A DNA stretch of 64,000 nucleotides from an uncultured Prevotella sp. Lineage in GTDB: Bacteria > Bacteroidota > Bacteroidia > Bacteroidales > Bacteroidaceae. The stretch is taken from NCBI GenBank assembly GCA_934254985.1, contig CAKQMS010000004.1, positions 1-64,000 of the forward strand. The letters run 5' to 3'. The notes beneath the pieces were generated by a model that was not told the origin of the DNA, made no database searches, and saw only the letters and a list, made by a program, of their open reading frames with translations. The position numbers and the translations under genes are program-made. Below are positions 17,087-26,126 of the stretch, piece by piece (position 1 is the first letter of the stretch; every line of letters starts with the position of its first letter).

Positions 17087-17771
17087 GGATATAATAACAA
17101 ACCAATATTTTCTGCTTGCATTGACCTTTGGCATTTACCAAGGGGCAAAGATGTTGCAACGCAAAACAGGCTCTATAATTCTTAATCCTATATTGATAGC
17201 TATAGGATTGATAATACTGTTTCTCACCACTTTTGATATTCCATACGAGACATATTATGAGAGCGGAAAGATGATTGACTTTTGGCTTAAGCCTGCAGTT
17301 GTGGCATTGGGTGTGCCTTTGTATTTACAGCTATCGCAGATAAAGAAGCAGTTTTTACCAATCCTGGCATCGCAGATGATGGGATGCATCGTAGGCATAG
17401 TGAGCGTAGTGATAACAGCGCGACTGCTCGGAGCTTCGCATGCTGTAGTGGTTTCATTGGCAAGTAAATCGGTAACTACTCCTATTGCTATGGAGGTAAC
17501 GCAGGCTCTTGGCGGTATTCCATCGCTTACTGCTGCCATCGTGGTAATAACAGGACTTATTGGTGGTGTGGCAGGATTTAAGATTATGTCGGTAGGTCAT
17601 ATCAACAATCCTATGGCTAAAGGCTTGTCTATGGGTGCAGCTTCGCATGCTGTAGGTACATCTGTAGCTATGGAGCGCGACGAGTTTGTTGGTGCTTATG
17701 CCAGCTTGGGTCTTACACTCAATGGCATACTCACTGCATTGCTCACACCTACGGTAGTGGCATGGCTGTAG
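17079..17771 (+). CDS. lrgB: LrgB-family membrane protein
   Basis: The 230-residue polytopic protein matches the LrgB/CidB family: KPAVVALGVPLYLQ, SKSVTTPIAMEVTQ and GAASHAVGTSVAM are its conserved segments. It forms a two-gene unit with the LrgA-like gene that overlaps it. The family modulates murein hydrolase activity or exports small organic acids, and the sequence does not show which role applies here. Confidence 0.92.
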   Translation: MIKDIITNQYFLLALTFGIYQGAKMLQRKTGSIILNPILIAIGLIILFLTTFDIPYETYYESGKMIDFWLKPAVVALGVPLYLQLSQIKKQFLPILASQMMGCIVGIVSVVITARLLGASHAVVVSLASKSVTTPIAMEVTQALGGIPSLTAAIVVITGLIGGVAGFKIMSVGHINNPMAKGLSMGAASHAVGTSVAMERDEFVGAYASLGLTLNGILTALLTPTVVAWL

Positions 17772-17815
17772 AAAGGTTAAAGTGTAAAAAGGTAAAAGAT
17801 AAAAAGTGGAGAAAA
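17772..17815 (+). repeat. GTAAAAAG-type repeat tract after lrgB
   Basis: Directly after the stop codon the sequence has GTTAAAGTGTAAAAAGGTAAAAG-like units. It is a shorter copy of the repeat seen at 10871, 23055, 25217 and 44724. Confidence 0.5.
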
Positions 17816-17840
17816 GCTTGGGGGTGTGAGAGAAAAAACG

Positions 17841-17849
17841 TATTTTTGC
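17841..17849 (+). promoter_or_regulatory. Promoter -7 box for the GH53 gene
   Basis: The sequence TATTTTTGC fits TAnnTTTGC, 40 bp upstream of ATG 17890. This gives the enzyme gene its own promoter. Confidence 0.55.
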
Positions 17850-17889
17850 AACGTATAATTTTACATAAATCTCCTAACAATTAAAAACC

Positions 17890-19134
17890 ATGAAGCTAAA
17901 ACATCTACTTATTGCTTTATCTTTGGTAGCAACAAGTGCTTCGGCACAGAAATTCGTTGGTGGCGACATATCACTATTGCCTGAATACGAAAAAGCTAAA
18001 GCGTCATATTTTGATACTAAGGGTAATAGTATCTCGTCTCCTCTTGAATATTTCAAGCAAGAGGGTATGAATGCTATGCGTCTACGCCTATTCGTAGATC
18101 CAAGTAAATATACGGGCACTGACAAGGATGCCAACACTTGCCAAAATATAGAATATATCAAGCCTTTGGCAAAGAGAATAAAGGATGCTGGATTTAAGTT
18201 GATGCTCGACTTCCATTATTCTGACACATGGGCTGACCCTGCAAAGCAATGGACTCCTGCCGACTGGGCTTCGTTGACTGACGAGCAGCTATATCAGAAG
18301 ATTTACGACTATACCAAAAATGCACTACAGCAGTTAGCTGCTGCGGGTGCTACTCCCGACTTCATACAAACAGGCAACGAGATTAGCTATGGTATGCTAT
18401 GGGGTAAACACGACCAGGCAAGTGCATCGCTGAAAAAATGTTTTATGGGAAGCAATGCCAATTGGGCACGCTTCACCACCCTACTCTCTAAGGCTATCAA
18501 AGCATGTCGCGAAGTTTGTCCTGAAGCTAAGATTATCTTGCATACAGAGCGTGTTGCTCAGCCTGATATAATGACAAACTTCTACAACGAGATGCAGAAG
18601 GCTAAGGTAGACTACGATATCATTGGCTTGAGCTATTATCCTTATTTCCACGGATATCTTTCTGTTCTCGAAACAGCTATCACCAAGGCTGAAACAACAT
18701 TCGCTGACAAAGATATTATGATAGTAGAGACTGGCTACCCATATGCTTGGGCAGTTCCTGGTTCAACTATCGACTATTCCAAGACTTATTCTTATAGCGA
18801 CGATGGTCAGGCTGCCTTTACAAAGGATATGATAAAGATGCTCAACAGGCATCAAAAGGTAACTGGTCTTTTCTGGTGGTGGATGGAATATAATGCCAAG
18901 AACACATCGCTCAGCGGATGGTATAATGCTCCACTATTCGATAGTCGCACAGGCAAAGCCACTAAGGCTATGGACAGAATGAAGGATTTCGTTGGCAGCA
19001 ACACTGCTGTCAACGCCATCACTTCCTCTCCTCTTCATGCCAACAACAATTGGTATACCCTCAGCGGTCAGCGCATCAGCGAGCCTACCCAGCATGGAGT
19101 GTATGTGCATAGTGGAAAGAAAGTGATGAAGTAA
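17890..19134 (+). CDS. Exported GH53 endo-beta-1,4-galactanase
   Basis: The 414-residue protein has a signal peptide ending SASA (about residue 19) followed by a GH53 (beta/alpha)8 domain. It opens with FVGGDISLLPEYE and contains the family motif DFHYSDTWADP. The catalytic acid/base is Glu164 in TGNEISYG and the nucleophile is Glu280 in IVETGYPY. The enzyme cleaves beta-1,4-galactan side chains of pectin (type I arabinogalactan). The last 28 residues (LSGQRIS...GVYVHSGKKVMK) resemble the short C-terminal tag common on exported Bacteroidetes proteins. No SusC/D pair or galactosidase lies nearby, so it is an isolated gene. Confidence 0.93.
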   Translation: MKLKHLLIALSLVATSASAQKFVGGDISLLPEYEKAKASYFDTKGNSISSPLEYFKQEGMNAMRLRLFVDPSKYTGTDKDANTCQNIEYIKPLAKRIKDAGFKLMLDFHYSDTWADPAKQWTPADWASLTDEQLYQKIYDYTKNALQQLAAAGATPDFIQTGNEISYGMLWGKHDQASASLKKCFMGSNANWARFTTLLSKAIKACREVCPEAKIILHTERVAQPDIMTNFYNEMQKAKVDYDIIGLSYYPYFHGYLSVLETAITKAETTFADKDIMIVETGYPYAWAVPGSTIDYSKTYSYSDDGQAAFTKDMIKMLNRHQKVTGLFWWWMEYNAKNTSLSGWYNAPLFDSRTGKATKAMDRMKDFVGSNTAVNAITSSPLHANNNWYTLSGQRISEPTQHGVYVHSGKKVMK

Positions 19135-19157
19135 GGCTAATGCTTGCCTACTCAAAA

Positions 19158-19793
19158 TTATATTTCCAATAGTTTTTTGAAATCATCAATAACATAGTCG
19201 GCACCTGATTCTTGTAGGTCGACTATGGTTCCATTGCCATAGCTTACACCTACAGCCTTGCATCCAGCACGCTTTCCCATTAGGATATCGAATGATGTAT
19301 CGCCAACAACGACGGCGTCAGCAGCATCGATATTAAGATATTGAAGAGTTTTCAATACAGGCTCTGGATGCGGTTTGGCATTAACAACATCGTTTGCACT
19401 AACGATATTCGAAATATAATCGTTGAGGTCAAAGCGATTTACATATTCTAATAGCGAAGCCTTAGAACGGCTACTTGCTATAGTGATAATACAACCACGA
19501 TGCTTCAGTTCTTTTATTGTTTCCACTACATTTGGAAACAAAGGCACAGCATCCTTAGTATTGTTACGAATAAAAATTTCGGTATATTTTTCTGCACACT
19601 TATCTCCCATCTCGCTTGTCATGGGGATAAGGTTGGTAAAGGTTTGCTTAAGTGGCAAACCTATCATTGCAGCACATTGCTCTTTGCTACGAAAAGCAAG
19701 ACCCAGAGCCTCTATCGTCTGCTGCATAGTAGCTACGATGAGGCTCTGGGTATCAGCCATAGTGCCGTCGAAATCTAATATATATAGTTTCAC
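19158..19793 (-). CDS. HAD-superfamily phosphatase (phosphoglycolate phosphatase-like)
   Basis: The 211-residue cytosolic protein has HAD motif I at its start (LDFDGTMAD), a helical cap domain (about 15-85), motif II in TIASSRSK, and motifs III/IV near KPHPEPVLK and VVVGDTSFDILMGKRAG. This is the subclass that dephosphorylates small phosphoesters such as phosphoglycolate or sugar phosphates. The start is GTG 19793, since no ATG is available in frame. It follows trpS by 21 bp on the same strand and is probably co-transcribed. Its substrate is not known. Confidence 0.9.
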   Translation of the reverse strand: MKLYILDFDGTMADTQSLIVATMQQTIEALGLAFRSKEQCAAMIGLPLKQTFTNLIPMTSEMGDKCAEKYTEIFIRNNTKDAVPLFPNVVETIKELKHRGCIITIASSRSKASLLEYVNRFDLNDYISNIVSANDVVNAKPHPEPVLKTLQYLNIDAADAVVVGDTSFDILMGKRAGCKAVGVSYGNGTIVDLQESGADYVIDDFKKLLEI

Positions 19794-19814
19794 GTGCTAT
19801 AAAAAAGAATTCTT

Positions 19815-20900
19815 TTACTTGCTAAACTTCTCGATCTGCTGACGAATGAGTTCCTGATCGTCGAAATAGTCGATGCGCATAGCATGACGAACTTCATCCA
19901 TGGTCTTTGCAGCTGTTTCGCGAGCTTGTGCAGTACCCTTGCGAAGGATGTTGTAGATTTCTGGGATATCCTTCTCAAACTCTGCACGACGCTGGCGCAT
20001 AGGCTCAAGCATATTGTTGAGGATGGTGTTGAGGAACTTCTTGCAAGTGCCATCACCTATACCACCACGAACATAATGTTCCTTCAATTCATCGAGGTTG
20101 TGATACTCAGGCCAGAAGTTAGCGAAGTCATCATCGGTGCTGAAAGCCTCAAGATATGTAAACACAGCATTTCCCTCAAGATGACCAGGTTCGTCCATGC
20201 TCATACGAGGTTCGCCGTTTGACATCTTCTTCACCTTTTTCCAAACTTCCTTTTCAGAGTCGCTGATATAGATACAGTTGCCAAGGCTCTTACTCATCTT
20301 CTCCTTACCATCTGTTCCTGGCAAGCGACGAGCTGTAGCATTCTCAGGAAGCATAATCTCAGGCTCTACGAGCACAGGAGCGTATGTCTGGTTGAAACGG
20401 CGAACGAGTTCGCGTGTAACCTCAATCATTGGTTCCTGGTCTTCGCCTGCAGGCACAGTAGTAGCCTTAAACAGAGTGATGTCGGCAGCCTGTGAAACAG
20501 GGTAGCAGAAGAAACCGAGAGGAATGTTAGCCTCGAAGTTACGCATTTTAATCTCAGTCTTTACAGTAGGGTTGCGCTGTACACGGCTAACGCTGATAAG
20601 GTTCATCAAATATGTAGTAAGCTCAGCGAGCTCAGGAATCTGACTTTGGATGAAGAGTGTGCACTTCTCAGGATCGAGACCAGCAGCAAGATAGTCGAGA
20701 GCTACTTCGATGATGTTCTGACGAATCTTCTCTGGATTGTCAGCATTGTCGGTAAGAGCCTGTACATCTGCCATAAAAACAAACATCTTATCGAAGTCGC
20801 CAGCATTCTGAAGCTGCACACGACGGCGAAGGCTACCAACATAGTGTCCAAGGTGGAGTTTACCTGTTGGACGGTCGCCAGTAAGTATAATCTTTCCCAT
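19815..20900 (-). CDS. trpS: Tryptophanyl-tRNA synthetase
   Basis: The 361-residue class I aminoacyl-tRNA synthetase charges tRNA-Trp. It carries TGDRPTGKLHLGHYVGSL, with the HIGH-type motif HLGH near residues 16-19, and the KMSKS loop KEKMSKSLGN near residue 200. The GEDQ in PAGEDQEP is typical of TrpS. Length and order are normal for a bacterial enzyme. Its promoter box overlaps the edge of an 82-bp tandem palindromic repeat. Confidence 0.97.
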   Translation of the reverse strand: MGKIILTGDRPTGKLHLGHYVGSLRRRVQLQNAGDFDKMFVFMADVQALTDNADNPEKIRQNIIEVALDYLAAGLDPEKCTLFIQSQIPELAELTTYLMNLISVSRVQRNPTVKTEIKMRNFEANIPLGFFCYPVSQAADITLFKATTVPAGEDQEPMIEVTRELVRRFNQTYAPVLVEPEIMLPENATARRLPGTDGKEKMSKSLGNCIYISDSEKEVWKKVKKMSNGEPRMSMDEPGHLEGNAVFTYLEAFSTDDDFANFWPEYHNLDELKEHYVRGGIGDGTCKKFLNTILNNMLEPMRQRRAEFEKDIPEIYNILRKGTAQARETAAKTMDEVRHAMRIDYFDDQELIRQQIEKFSK

Positions 20901-20935
20901 ATTATATTATTTATATTACTTTTCTTTGTTAGTAA

Positions 20936-20944
20936 TGCAAAGGT
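20936..20944 (-). promoter_or_regulatory. trpS promoter -7 box overlapping a repeat
   Basis: On the minus strand the sequence reads TACCTTTGC, 36 bp upstream of the trpS ATG. The box shares bases 20939-20944 with the first unit of the tandem repeat, so the repeat edge supplies part of the promoter. Confidence 0.55.
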
Positions 20945-21120
20945 AGTGCAAATGAGCGAAATGGCAAAACAAAATACGGAGTTTTTGTTTTGACATTGCC
21001 GAATGCAGCCTACCTTATCAAAAGGTAGTGCAAATGAGTGAAATGGCAAAACAAAACACGGAGTTTTTGTTTTGACATTGCCGAATGCAGCCTACCTTAT
21101 GAAAAGGTAGTGCAAATGAG
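20939..21120. repeat. 82-bp tandem palindromic repeat, 2.2 copies
   Basis: Units start at 20939, 21021 and 21103 (the last is partial), with an exact period of 82 bp and only a few differences. Each unit is an imperfect inverted repeat: AAAGGTAGTGCAAATGAG at one end is mirrored by GAATGCAGCCTACCTT at the other, and CAAAACAAAA pairs with TTTTGTTTTG in the middle. The tract fills most of the 324-bp gap between the divergent trpS and the transferase gene at 21225. A related single element lies at 50093. Confidence 0.85.
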
Positions 21121-21171
21121 TGGATTATCAAAGAAAAAGCATGTTTTCTTTGCAGTTTCAGTCTTTTACAT

Positions 21172-21180
21172 TAATTTTGC
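21172..21180 (+). promoter_or_regulatory. Promoter -7 box for the envelope-modification genes
   Basis: The sequence TAATTTTGC lies 45 bp upstream of ATG 21225. It shows that the upstream part of the longer open frame (from 21120) is not translated. Confidence 0.55.
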
Positions 21181-21224
21181 ACAAAATACCGCATGGTTAT
21201 TACCATCGAATAAACAGAACACGA

Positions 21225-23075
21225 ATGAAGATTAGGAAAATAATGACATTACCGCTGGTTCCAATAGCCCGGAACTTCGGTTTCTTCATATTCATGTATG
21301 TATTAGGTGTTGTGTGTGCCATTTGCACACTCCCTAACACCAAAGGCGCAGAGCTGTATAGCAATCTGTGGTTAGAACTTTTTGCCGACGACTATATAGC
21401 CTGTGTGCTACTTTCTCTTATTCCAGGAAAGGTACGCCCATGGATAAAGGCGGCGCTCTACTTCATTTTGTATAGTATTGCCATTGCCGACGTTTATTGT
21501 TTTAGCAAGTTTGGCTCTACAATAAATCCTTCTATGCTATTGCTTCTTGGCGAGACTGACAGTCGTGAAGCAGGCGAATTCTTACGCACATATCTTACTC
21601 CAGAGATACTGCAAGGTCCGGTGGGCTTTGTGGTAGGAGTTATAATTCTGCATACGGCATGGGGATTGCGCCGAAGAATATACAAGCTTTTTGGCTATCG
21701 CAGGCGAATGCTGATGCTTGGCAGATGGCATAGATGGAGAGCACGATGGTTTAAGCTGATGCCTGCAGCAGGTATCATTACTGTGGTTTTAGCTATCGTT
21801 GCCATAGGAATGAGTTGGAGCAATAAGCAAGGATGTCACAAGCTGATGACAGCAAAGACTGTTGGCGAGATAGAGCATCTGCTCACACTGACGGGGCATG
21901 GCAATATGTATTTACCAGTATATCGTTTGGCATTCAGCATACGAAGCAACCAGTTGGCTGCAAAACAGATAACGACTCTCATCGCTGCTGCCGACAAGGC
22001 AAAGGTAGATAGTTGCAGCTATGCTTCGCCATGTATCGTTTTGATAATCGGCGAAAGCTATGGTCGCCACCACTCGAGTCTTTATGGTTATGACGTAGAT
22101 ACTAATCCACGACAGAGGAAGCTGGAGAAGCGTGGCAGACTGATAAAGTTTACTGATGTGGTATCGCCATGGAATCTCACAAGCTTTGTTTTCAAGAATA
22201 TCTTCTCTATGCATGTGGTAGGTCAGAAGGGTGAATGGTGCGACTATCCTATGTTCCCTGAGCTTATGCGCAAGGCTGGATATCACGTAACGTTTATCAC
22301 CAATCAGTTCCTATCGCAAGCCAAAGAGGCAGTATACGACTTTAGTGGCGGTTTCTTCCTCAACAATCCTGTGATGAGTAAGCAGATGTTTGATTCGCGC
22401 AACGATACCTTGCGACCTCTCGATTCAGGATTGCTGAAAGACTATAAGCGAATAAAACCAGAGATTGGCGAACATGAATTCACCATCTTCCATTTGCTCG
22501 GTCAGCATGTAAGCTATCGCCAAAGATACCCTTCTAACCAACGCCATTTCTGGGTAAGCACTTATGATGATTTGCGTCCAGACCTTAATGGCAAACAGAA
22601 GCGTATTCTTAGCGACTATGACAACGCGACCCTCTACAACGACTCGATAGTAGACCAAATAGTGAAACTATACCAGCGCCGCGATGCTGTGGTGATATAT
22701 ATGCCTGACCATGGTGAGGAATGCTATGAGGGTAATCGTGGTTTTATCTGTCGCAACCACTCGTCGGCAATAGACTACGATTTGGCACACTACGAGTTTG
22801 AGATACCTTTCTGGGTATACGTCTCACCTCTATATGTCAAGCGCCATCCGCAGATGGTAAAAGAGATAAAGGCTGCTAAGAACAAGAGGTTTATGACCGA
22901 TGCCGTAGCTCATATGCTTATGCACCTTGCAGGCATTAGCGCTCCCGACTATCATGAAGAGTATGACATCTTGAGTCCAAACTACAACGAAATGCGACCA
23001 CGACTCTTGAAAGGACATACCGACTATGATAAGTTGAGAGAGGAAGCAGAGAAAAGTAAAAAGGTAAAAGAGTAA
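21225..23075 (+). CDS. Membrane phosphoethanolamine transferase-like (alkaline phosphatase superfamily)
   Basis: The 616-residue protein has about five N-terminal membrane helices (residues 1-200) and an extracytoplasmic sulfatase-fold domain (about 270-600). That domain contains CIVLIIGESYGRHHSSLYGY, where Glu binds metal, the likely catalytic Thr in SPWNLTSF, and MPDHGEECYEG with Asp and His metal ligands. This architecture is that of EptA/Mcr/OpgE-type enzymes, which move phosphoethanolamine onto lipid A or glycans. The start at ATG 21225 is set by the promoter at 21172. The last residues (KSKKVKE) are encoded by the start of a GTAAAAG repeat tract. Confidence 0.87.
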   Translation: MKIRKIMTLPLVPIARNFGFFIFMYVLGVVCAICTLPNTKGAELYSNLWLELFADDYIACVLLSLIPGKVRPWIKAALYFILYSIAIADVYCFSKFGSTINPSMLLLLGETDSREAGEFLRTYLTPEILQGPVGFVVGVIILHTAWGLRRRIYKLFGYRRRMLMLGRWHRWRARWFKLMPAAGIITVVLAIVAIGMSWSNKQGCHKLMTAKTVGEIEHLLTLTGHGNMYLPVYRLAFSIRSNQLAAKQITTLIAAADKAKVDSCSYASPCIVLIIGESYGRHHSSLYGYDVDTNPRQRKLEKRGRLIKFTDVVSPWNLTSFVFKNIFSMHVVGQKGEWCDYPMFPELMRKAGYHVTFITNQFLSQAKEAVYDFSGGFFLNNPVMSKQMFDSRNDTLRPLDSGLLKDYKRIKPEIGEHEFTIFHLLGQHVSYRQRYPSNQRHFWVSTYDDLRPDLNGKQKRILSDYDNATLYNDSIVDQIVKLYQRRDAVVIYMPDHGEECYEGNRGFICRNHSSAIDYDLAHYEFEIPFWVYVSPLYVKRHPQMVKEIKAAKNKRFMTDAVAHMLMHLAGISAPDYHEEYDILSPNYNEMRPRLLKGHTDYDKLREEAEKSKKVKE

Positions 23076-23110
23076 AAGAGTAAAAAGGTAAAAGAGTAAA
23101 AAAGTAAAAA
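23055..23110 (+). repeat. GTAAAAG/AGTAAAA repeat tract at a gene junction
   Basis: Seven or eight imperfect units of AGTAAAAAGGTAAAAG type span the stop codon of the transferase and run to the next start. Because the unit is about 7 bases, TAA appears in more than one frame. Confidence 0.6.
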
Positions 23111-23121
23111 CTGGGAGAATT

Positions 23122-24186
23122 ATGAATACACCATTGCTCTCGAGAGCAGAATGCAACATAATGCGCGGACTTGCCATAATGGGCATATTCTTGCATAACT
23201 ACTGCCACTGGCTTGGTCCTGTGGTAAAGGAAAACGAGTATACTTTCAATCAGAAGAATGTAGACTGGCTTTGGGCTGTCACTATGAATGCCGACCAGCT
23301 ACTGCCTATGCACTGGGTATCGTTTTTCGGTCATTATGGTGTACCTATCTTCCTATTTCTCAGCGCCTATGGCTTAGAGATGAAATATGGTAGCAAGTTG
23401 GTAGCTGCAGAAGAAGGAGTATGGGCATTTATAAAGAAGCATTTTCTGAAGCTCTTCTCAATGATGATAGTAGGCTTTGCAGCCTTTATCATGGTTGATG
23501 CCATAACTCCAGGTCGTTGGCATTACGATGTAACGAAAGTAATGGCACAGCTATTCATGGTCAACAACCTACTCCCTGACCCTGACCATCAGATATGGCC
23601 AGGACCTTATTGGTTCTTCGGACTTATGCTCCAACTGTATATAGTATACCGCCTGTTTATATATCGCAGGCATTGGGGCTTCACAGTTGCATTAATGGTG
23701 GCATGCGTAGGCATACAGCTTTGTCTCGACCCTATGGGATCTGCCATCAACAGCTATCGCTACAACTTCATGGGTGGCATGTTGCCATTTGGTTTAGGAG
23801 TGCTGATGGCAAACTGCGAGACTGCCAGAATAAAGAATGAGGAATATCGCACTTGGCAATGGTGCATCTGGCTCGTGGCATTCTCGCTATTTGTAGTAGG
23901 TTTTAGCTGTAGCCTCATCGGTTGGACATTTGCTCCTATTGTGGTTATCGGTGCATGCTTGGCAATGGCAAAGGTTATAAAGAACATACCATATCTTGGT
24001 GCTGCCATGCTATGGATGGGCGACATAAGTGCAGCATTGTTTGTCAGCCACCCTATAACACGAAAGATATTCATTCCGATATCTCGTCAAGGCGACATGT
24101 GGACAGGACTGCTGATGTATATCATAGCAAGTTTGTTTGTTGCCATGCTGTTTAGAGAGATAATGAAAAAGATAAAGTTTGCATAA
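23122..24186 (+). CDS. Membrane acyltransferase (acyltransferase-3 family)
   Basis: The 354-residue polytopic protein has about ten membrane helices and starts with the family signature MRGLAIMGIFLHNYCHWL, whose His is the likely catalytic residue. Such enzymes O-acetylate surface polysaccharides, lipopolysaccharide or other envelope glycans from the inner membrane. It is followed 35 bp downstream by a second member of the same family, and both lie between a phosphoethanolamine transferase-like gene and polyprenyl-phosphate genes. The acceptor is unknown. Confidence 0.85.
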   Translation: MNTPLLSRAECNIMRGLAIMGIFLHNYCHWLGPVVKENEYTFNQKNVDWLWAVTMNADQLLPMHWVSFFGHYGVPIFLFLSAYGLEMKYGSKLVAAEEGVWAFIKKHFLKLFSMMIVGFAAFIMVDAITPGRWHYDVTKVMAQLFMVNNLLPDPDHQIWPGPYWFFGLMLQLYIVYRLFIYRRHWGFTVALMVACVGIQLCLDPMGSAINSYRYNFMGGMLPFGLGVLMANCETARIKNEEYRTWQWCIWLVAFSLFVVGFSCSLIGWTFAPIVVIGACLAMAKVIKNIPYLGAAMLWMGDISAALFVSHPITRKIFIPISRQGDMWTGLLMYIIASLFVAMLFREIMKKIKFA

Positions 24187-24221
24187 CATACAACTTTTGA
24201 ATAAACAAATCGCAAAATAAC

Positions 24222-25229
24222 ATGAAGATACCAGATATCGAACTCTATAACATGAGCCGTTTTCGCGGTGAGCAGATGGGAGCAGCAATGCTTTTCATCA
24301 TCTTGTTCCACGTAGGCTTAGACCGTTGGGATCCTATGTTCGGACTACGCCGCATGGGAAATGTAGGCGTAGACATATTCCTTTTCCTTAGCGGTATCGG
24401 ACTATGGTATTCATGGACAAAGATGACGGAGAAGGGAATAGCTACTAAGGATATGCTACTAAGGTTTTTCAAAAACCGCTATGTACGCATCTATCCAGCT
24501 TGGCTCATCATGGCTTCGCTATATTATATTCCTCGTTTTCATGGTGGCGACATCATGGCATGGATAGACCTCATTGGCGATATCACCATCAACTGGGACT
24601 TCTGGCTTCACGACGAGCTTACGTTTTGGTATATCCCTGCCATCATGATGCTATATACCATATCGCCATTCTATATGATGCTCATACAGCGCCATCCTAT
24701 GTATCGCTGGTTGCCGCTGATAAGTGTTATCTGGTGTGTTATGGTGCAATGGGTGATACCTATTCACCAGACAGTAGGTCATCTGGAGATATTCTGGAGT
24801 CGTGTGCCAATATTCCTACTTGGCATCAACTTCGGTTCTATGGTCAAGAATCGCCATACCATAGATGGTCAAGCGGTATGGATGTTGGCAGCAATATGGA
24901 TTCTAACCTTCGGCACATGTCTGTATCTTGAGCAGATACGCCACGGACATTTTCCTTTGTTTGTTGAACGTATGCTCTACATACCATTCACCATAACAAC
25001 CATCATGCTCCTTAATCGTGTATTCCGCCGATTGCCAGACAAAGTAAATATGGTATTCCGATTTGTTGGAGCAGTAAGTCTCGAAGCCTACTTGATACAT
25101 AGCCACTTCGTGTTGTGCTATATCGAGCGCATGCATATAGGATATTGGCCAACTTTCCTTCTTACAACCCTCATCACCATGCCGCTCGCATGGCTATTGC
25201 ATAAGGGAATAGAAACGGTAAAAAAGTAA
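24222..25229 (+). CDS. Membrane acyltransferase (acyltransferase-3 family), second copy
   Basis: The 335-residue polytopic protein has the family start with His in FIILFHVGLDR and VDIFLFLSGIGLWYSW, followed by RYVRIYPAW. It is a distant relative of the preceding gene and probably also modifies an envelope glycan. The final residues (ETVKK) and stop lie at the start of a GTAAAAG repeat that continues to the ATG of the UbiA-like gene. Confidence 0.85.
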   Translation: MKIPDIELYNMSRFRGEQMGAAMLFIILFHVGLDRWDPMFGLRRMGNVGVDIFLFLSGIGLWYSWTKMTEKGIATKDMLLRFFKNRYVRIYPAWLIMASLYYIPRFHGGDIMAWIDLIGDITINWDFWLHDELTFWYIPAIMMLYTISPFYMMLIQRHPMYRWLPLISVIWCVMVQWVIPIHQTVGHLEIFWSRVPIFLLGINFGSMVKNRHTIDGQAVWMLAAIWILTFGTCLYLEQIRHGHFPLFVERMLYIPFTITTIMLLNRVFRRLPDKVNMVFRFVGAVSLEAYLIHSHFVLCYIERMHIGYWPTFLLTTLITMPLAWLLHKGIETVKK

Positions 25230-25247
25230 AAGGGTAAAAAGTAAAAA
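25217..25247 (+). repeat. GTAAAA repeat tract between the acyltransferase and UbiA genes
   Basis: Four units of GGTAAAAAAGTAAAAGG type cover the stop codon and the whole 18-bp gap to the next ATG at 25248. Confidence 0.55.
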
Positions 25248-26126
25248 ATGAAAAAGATAATAAAGCTCATACGTCCTCACCAATGGCTGAAGAACACCTT
25301 CGTGTTTTTCCCTATGTTTTTTGGTGGTTCGCTGCTGTGTACCGAAGACATCATGGCTGCGGTGATAACATTCTTTGCCTTCAGCTTTACTGCCTCATCG
25401 ATATACTGTCTGAATGATATCATCGATGTAGATGCCGACAGAAAGCATCCAAAGAAATGCAACCGTCCTATAGCTTCGGGTGCCATAAGCATACCTACAG
25501 CCTATATACTGATGCTATTGTTAGCGGTAGCTGGCTTTGCCACCTGTCTGCTGCTCACCATCAACGCTCTTTCTACCATGTGCATCATCGTTGGCTACTG
25601 GCTATTGAATTTGCTATATTGCACTAAGCTCAAGGATTATGCTATCATCGATGTCTGCATCATAGCCTTTGGCTTTGTACTCAGAATATTGGCTGGTGCC
25701 ACAGCCACCGAGACAATAGCAAGCCATTGGCTGGTGCTCATGACATTCTTGCTCACGCTATTCCTATCGTTTGCAAAGCGTCGCGATGATGTGTTGCGCA
25801 TGAATGCCACAGGCGAGGCTCCACGCAAAAACACCATTCGCTACAACCTCACCTTCATCAACGAGGCTATCACCATCACAGGCTCTGTAACGCTCGTATG
25901 CTATATCATGTATACCGTTTCGGCAGAGGTGGTGGAGCATTTCCATACCAACTATCTCTATCTCACCACCATCTTGGTGCTCATAGGATTGTTGCGCTAT
26001 ATTCAGCTTGCTGTTGTTGACCAGAAGAGTGGCGACCCTACTAAGGCATTGCTCACCGACCATCTGTTGCAGGCTATAGTGGCAGTATGGGGATTATCAT
26101 TCTTCGCAATAATATATCTGACATGA
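25248..26126 (+). CDS. UbiA-family prenyltransferase, decaprenyl-phosphate phosphoribosyltransferase-like
   Basis: The 292-residue membrane protein has about eight helices. It starts IIKLIRPHQWLKNTFVFFP, the form typical of decaprenyl-phosphate phosphoribosyltransferases in this superfamily. The first Asp-rich motif is NDIIDVDAD (Asn56, Asp57, Asp60, Asp64), and a second conserved site is SFAKRRDD near residue 178. Mycobacterial relatives condense PRPP with a polyprenyl phosphate to make a lipid-linked phosphoribose. The HAD phosphatase that overlaps by ATGA and the GtrA gene after it fit the same pathway, so this assignment is preferred over ubiquinone or heme synthesis. Confidence 0.82.
   Translation: MKKIIKLIRPHQWLKNTFVFFPMFFGGSLLCTEDIMAAVITFFAFSFTASSIYCLNDIIDVDADRKHPKKCNRPIASGAISIPTAYILMLLLAVAGFATCLLLTINALSTMCIIVGYWLLNLLYCTKLKDYAIIDVCIIAFGFVLRILAGATATETIASHWLVLMTFLLTLFLSFAKRRDDVLRMNATGEAPRKNTIRYNLTFINEAITITGSVTLVCYIMYTVSAEVVEHFHTNYLYLTTILVLIGLLRYIQLAVVDQKSGDPTKALLTDHLLQAIVAVWGLSFFAIIYLT

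Noticed and set aside
20939..21120. Possible CRISPR array
   Set aside because: The 82-bp units are contiguous, palindromic and nearly identical, with no distinct spacers and no cas genes.
21120..21224. Extended N-terminus of the phosphoethanolamine transferase-like protein
   Set aside because: A -7 promoter box lies at 21172-21180, inside this stretch, and the extra residues come partly from the tandem repeat.
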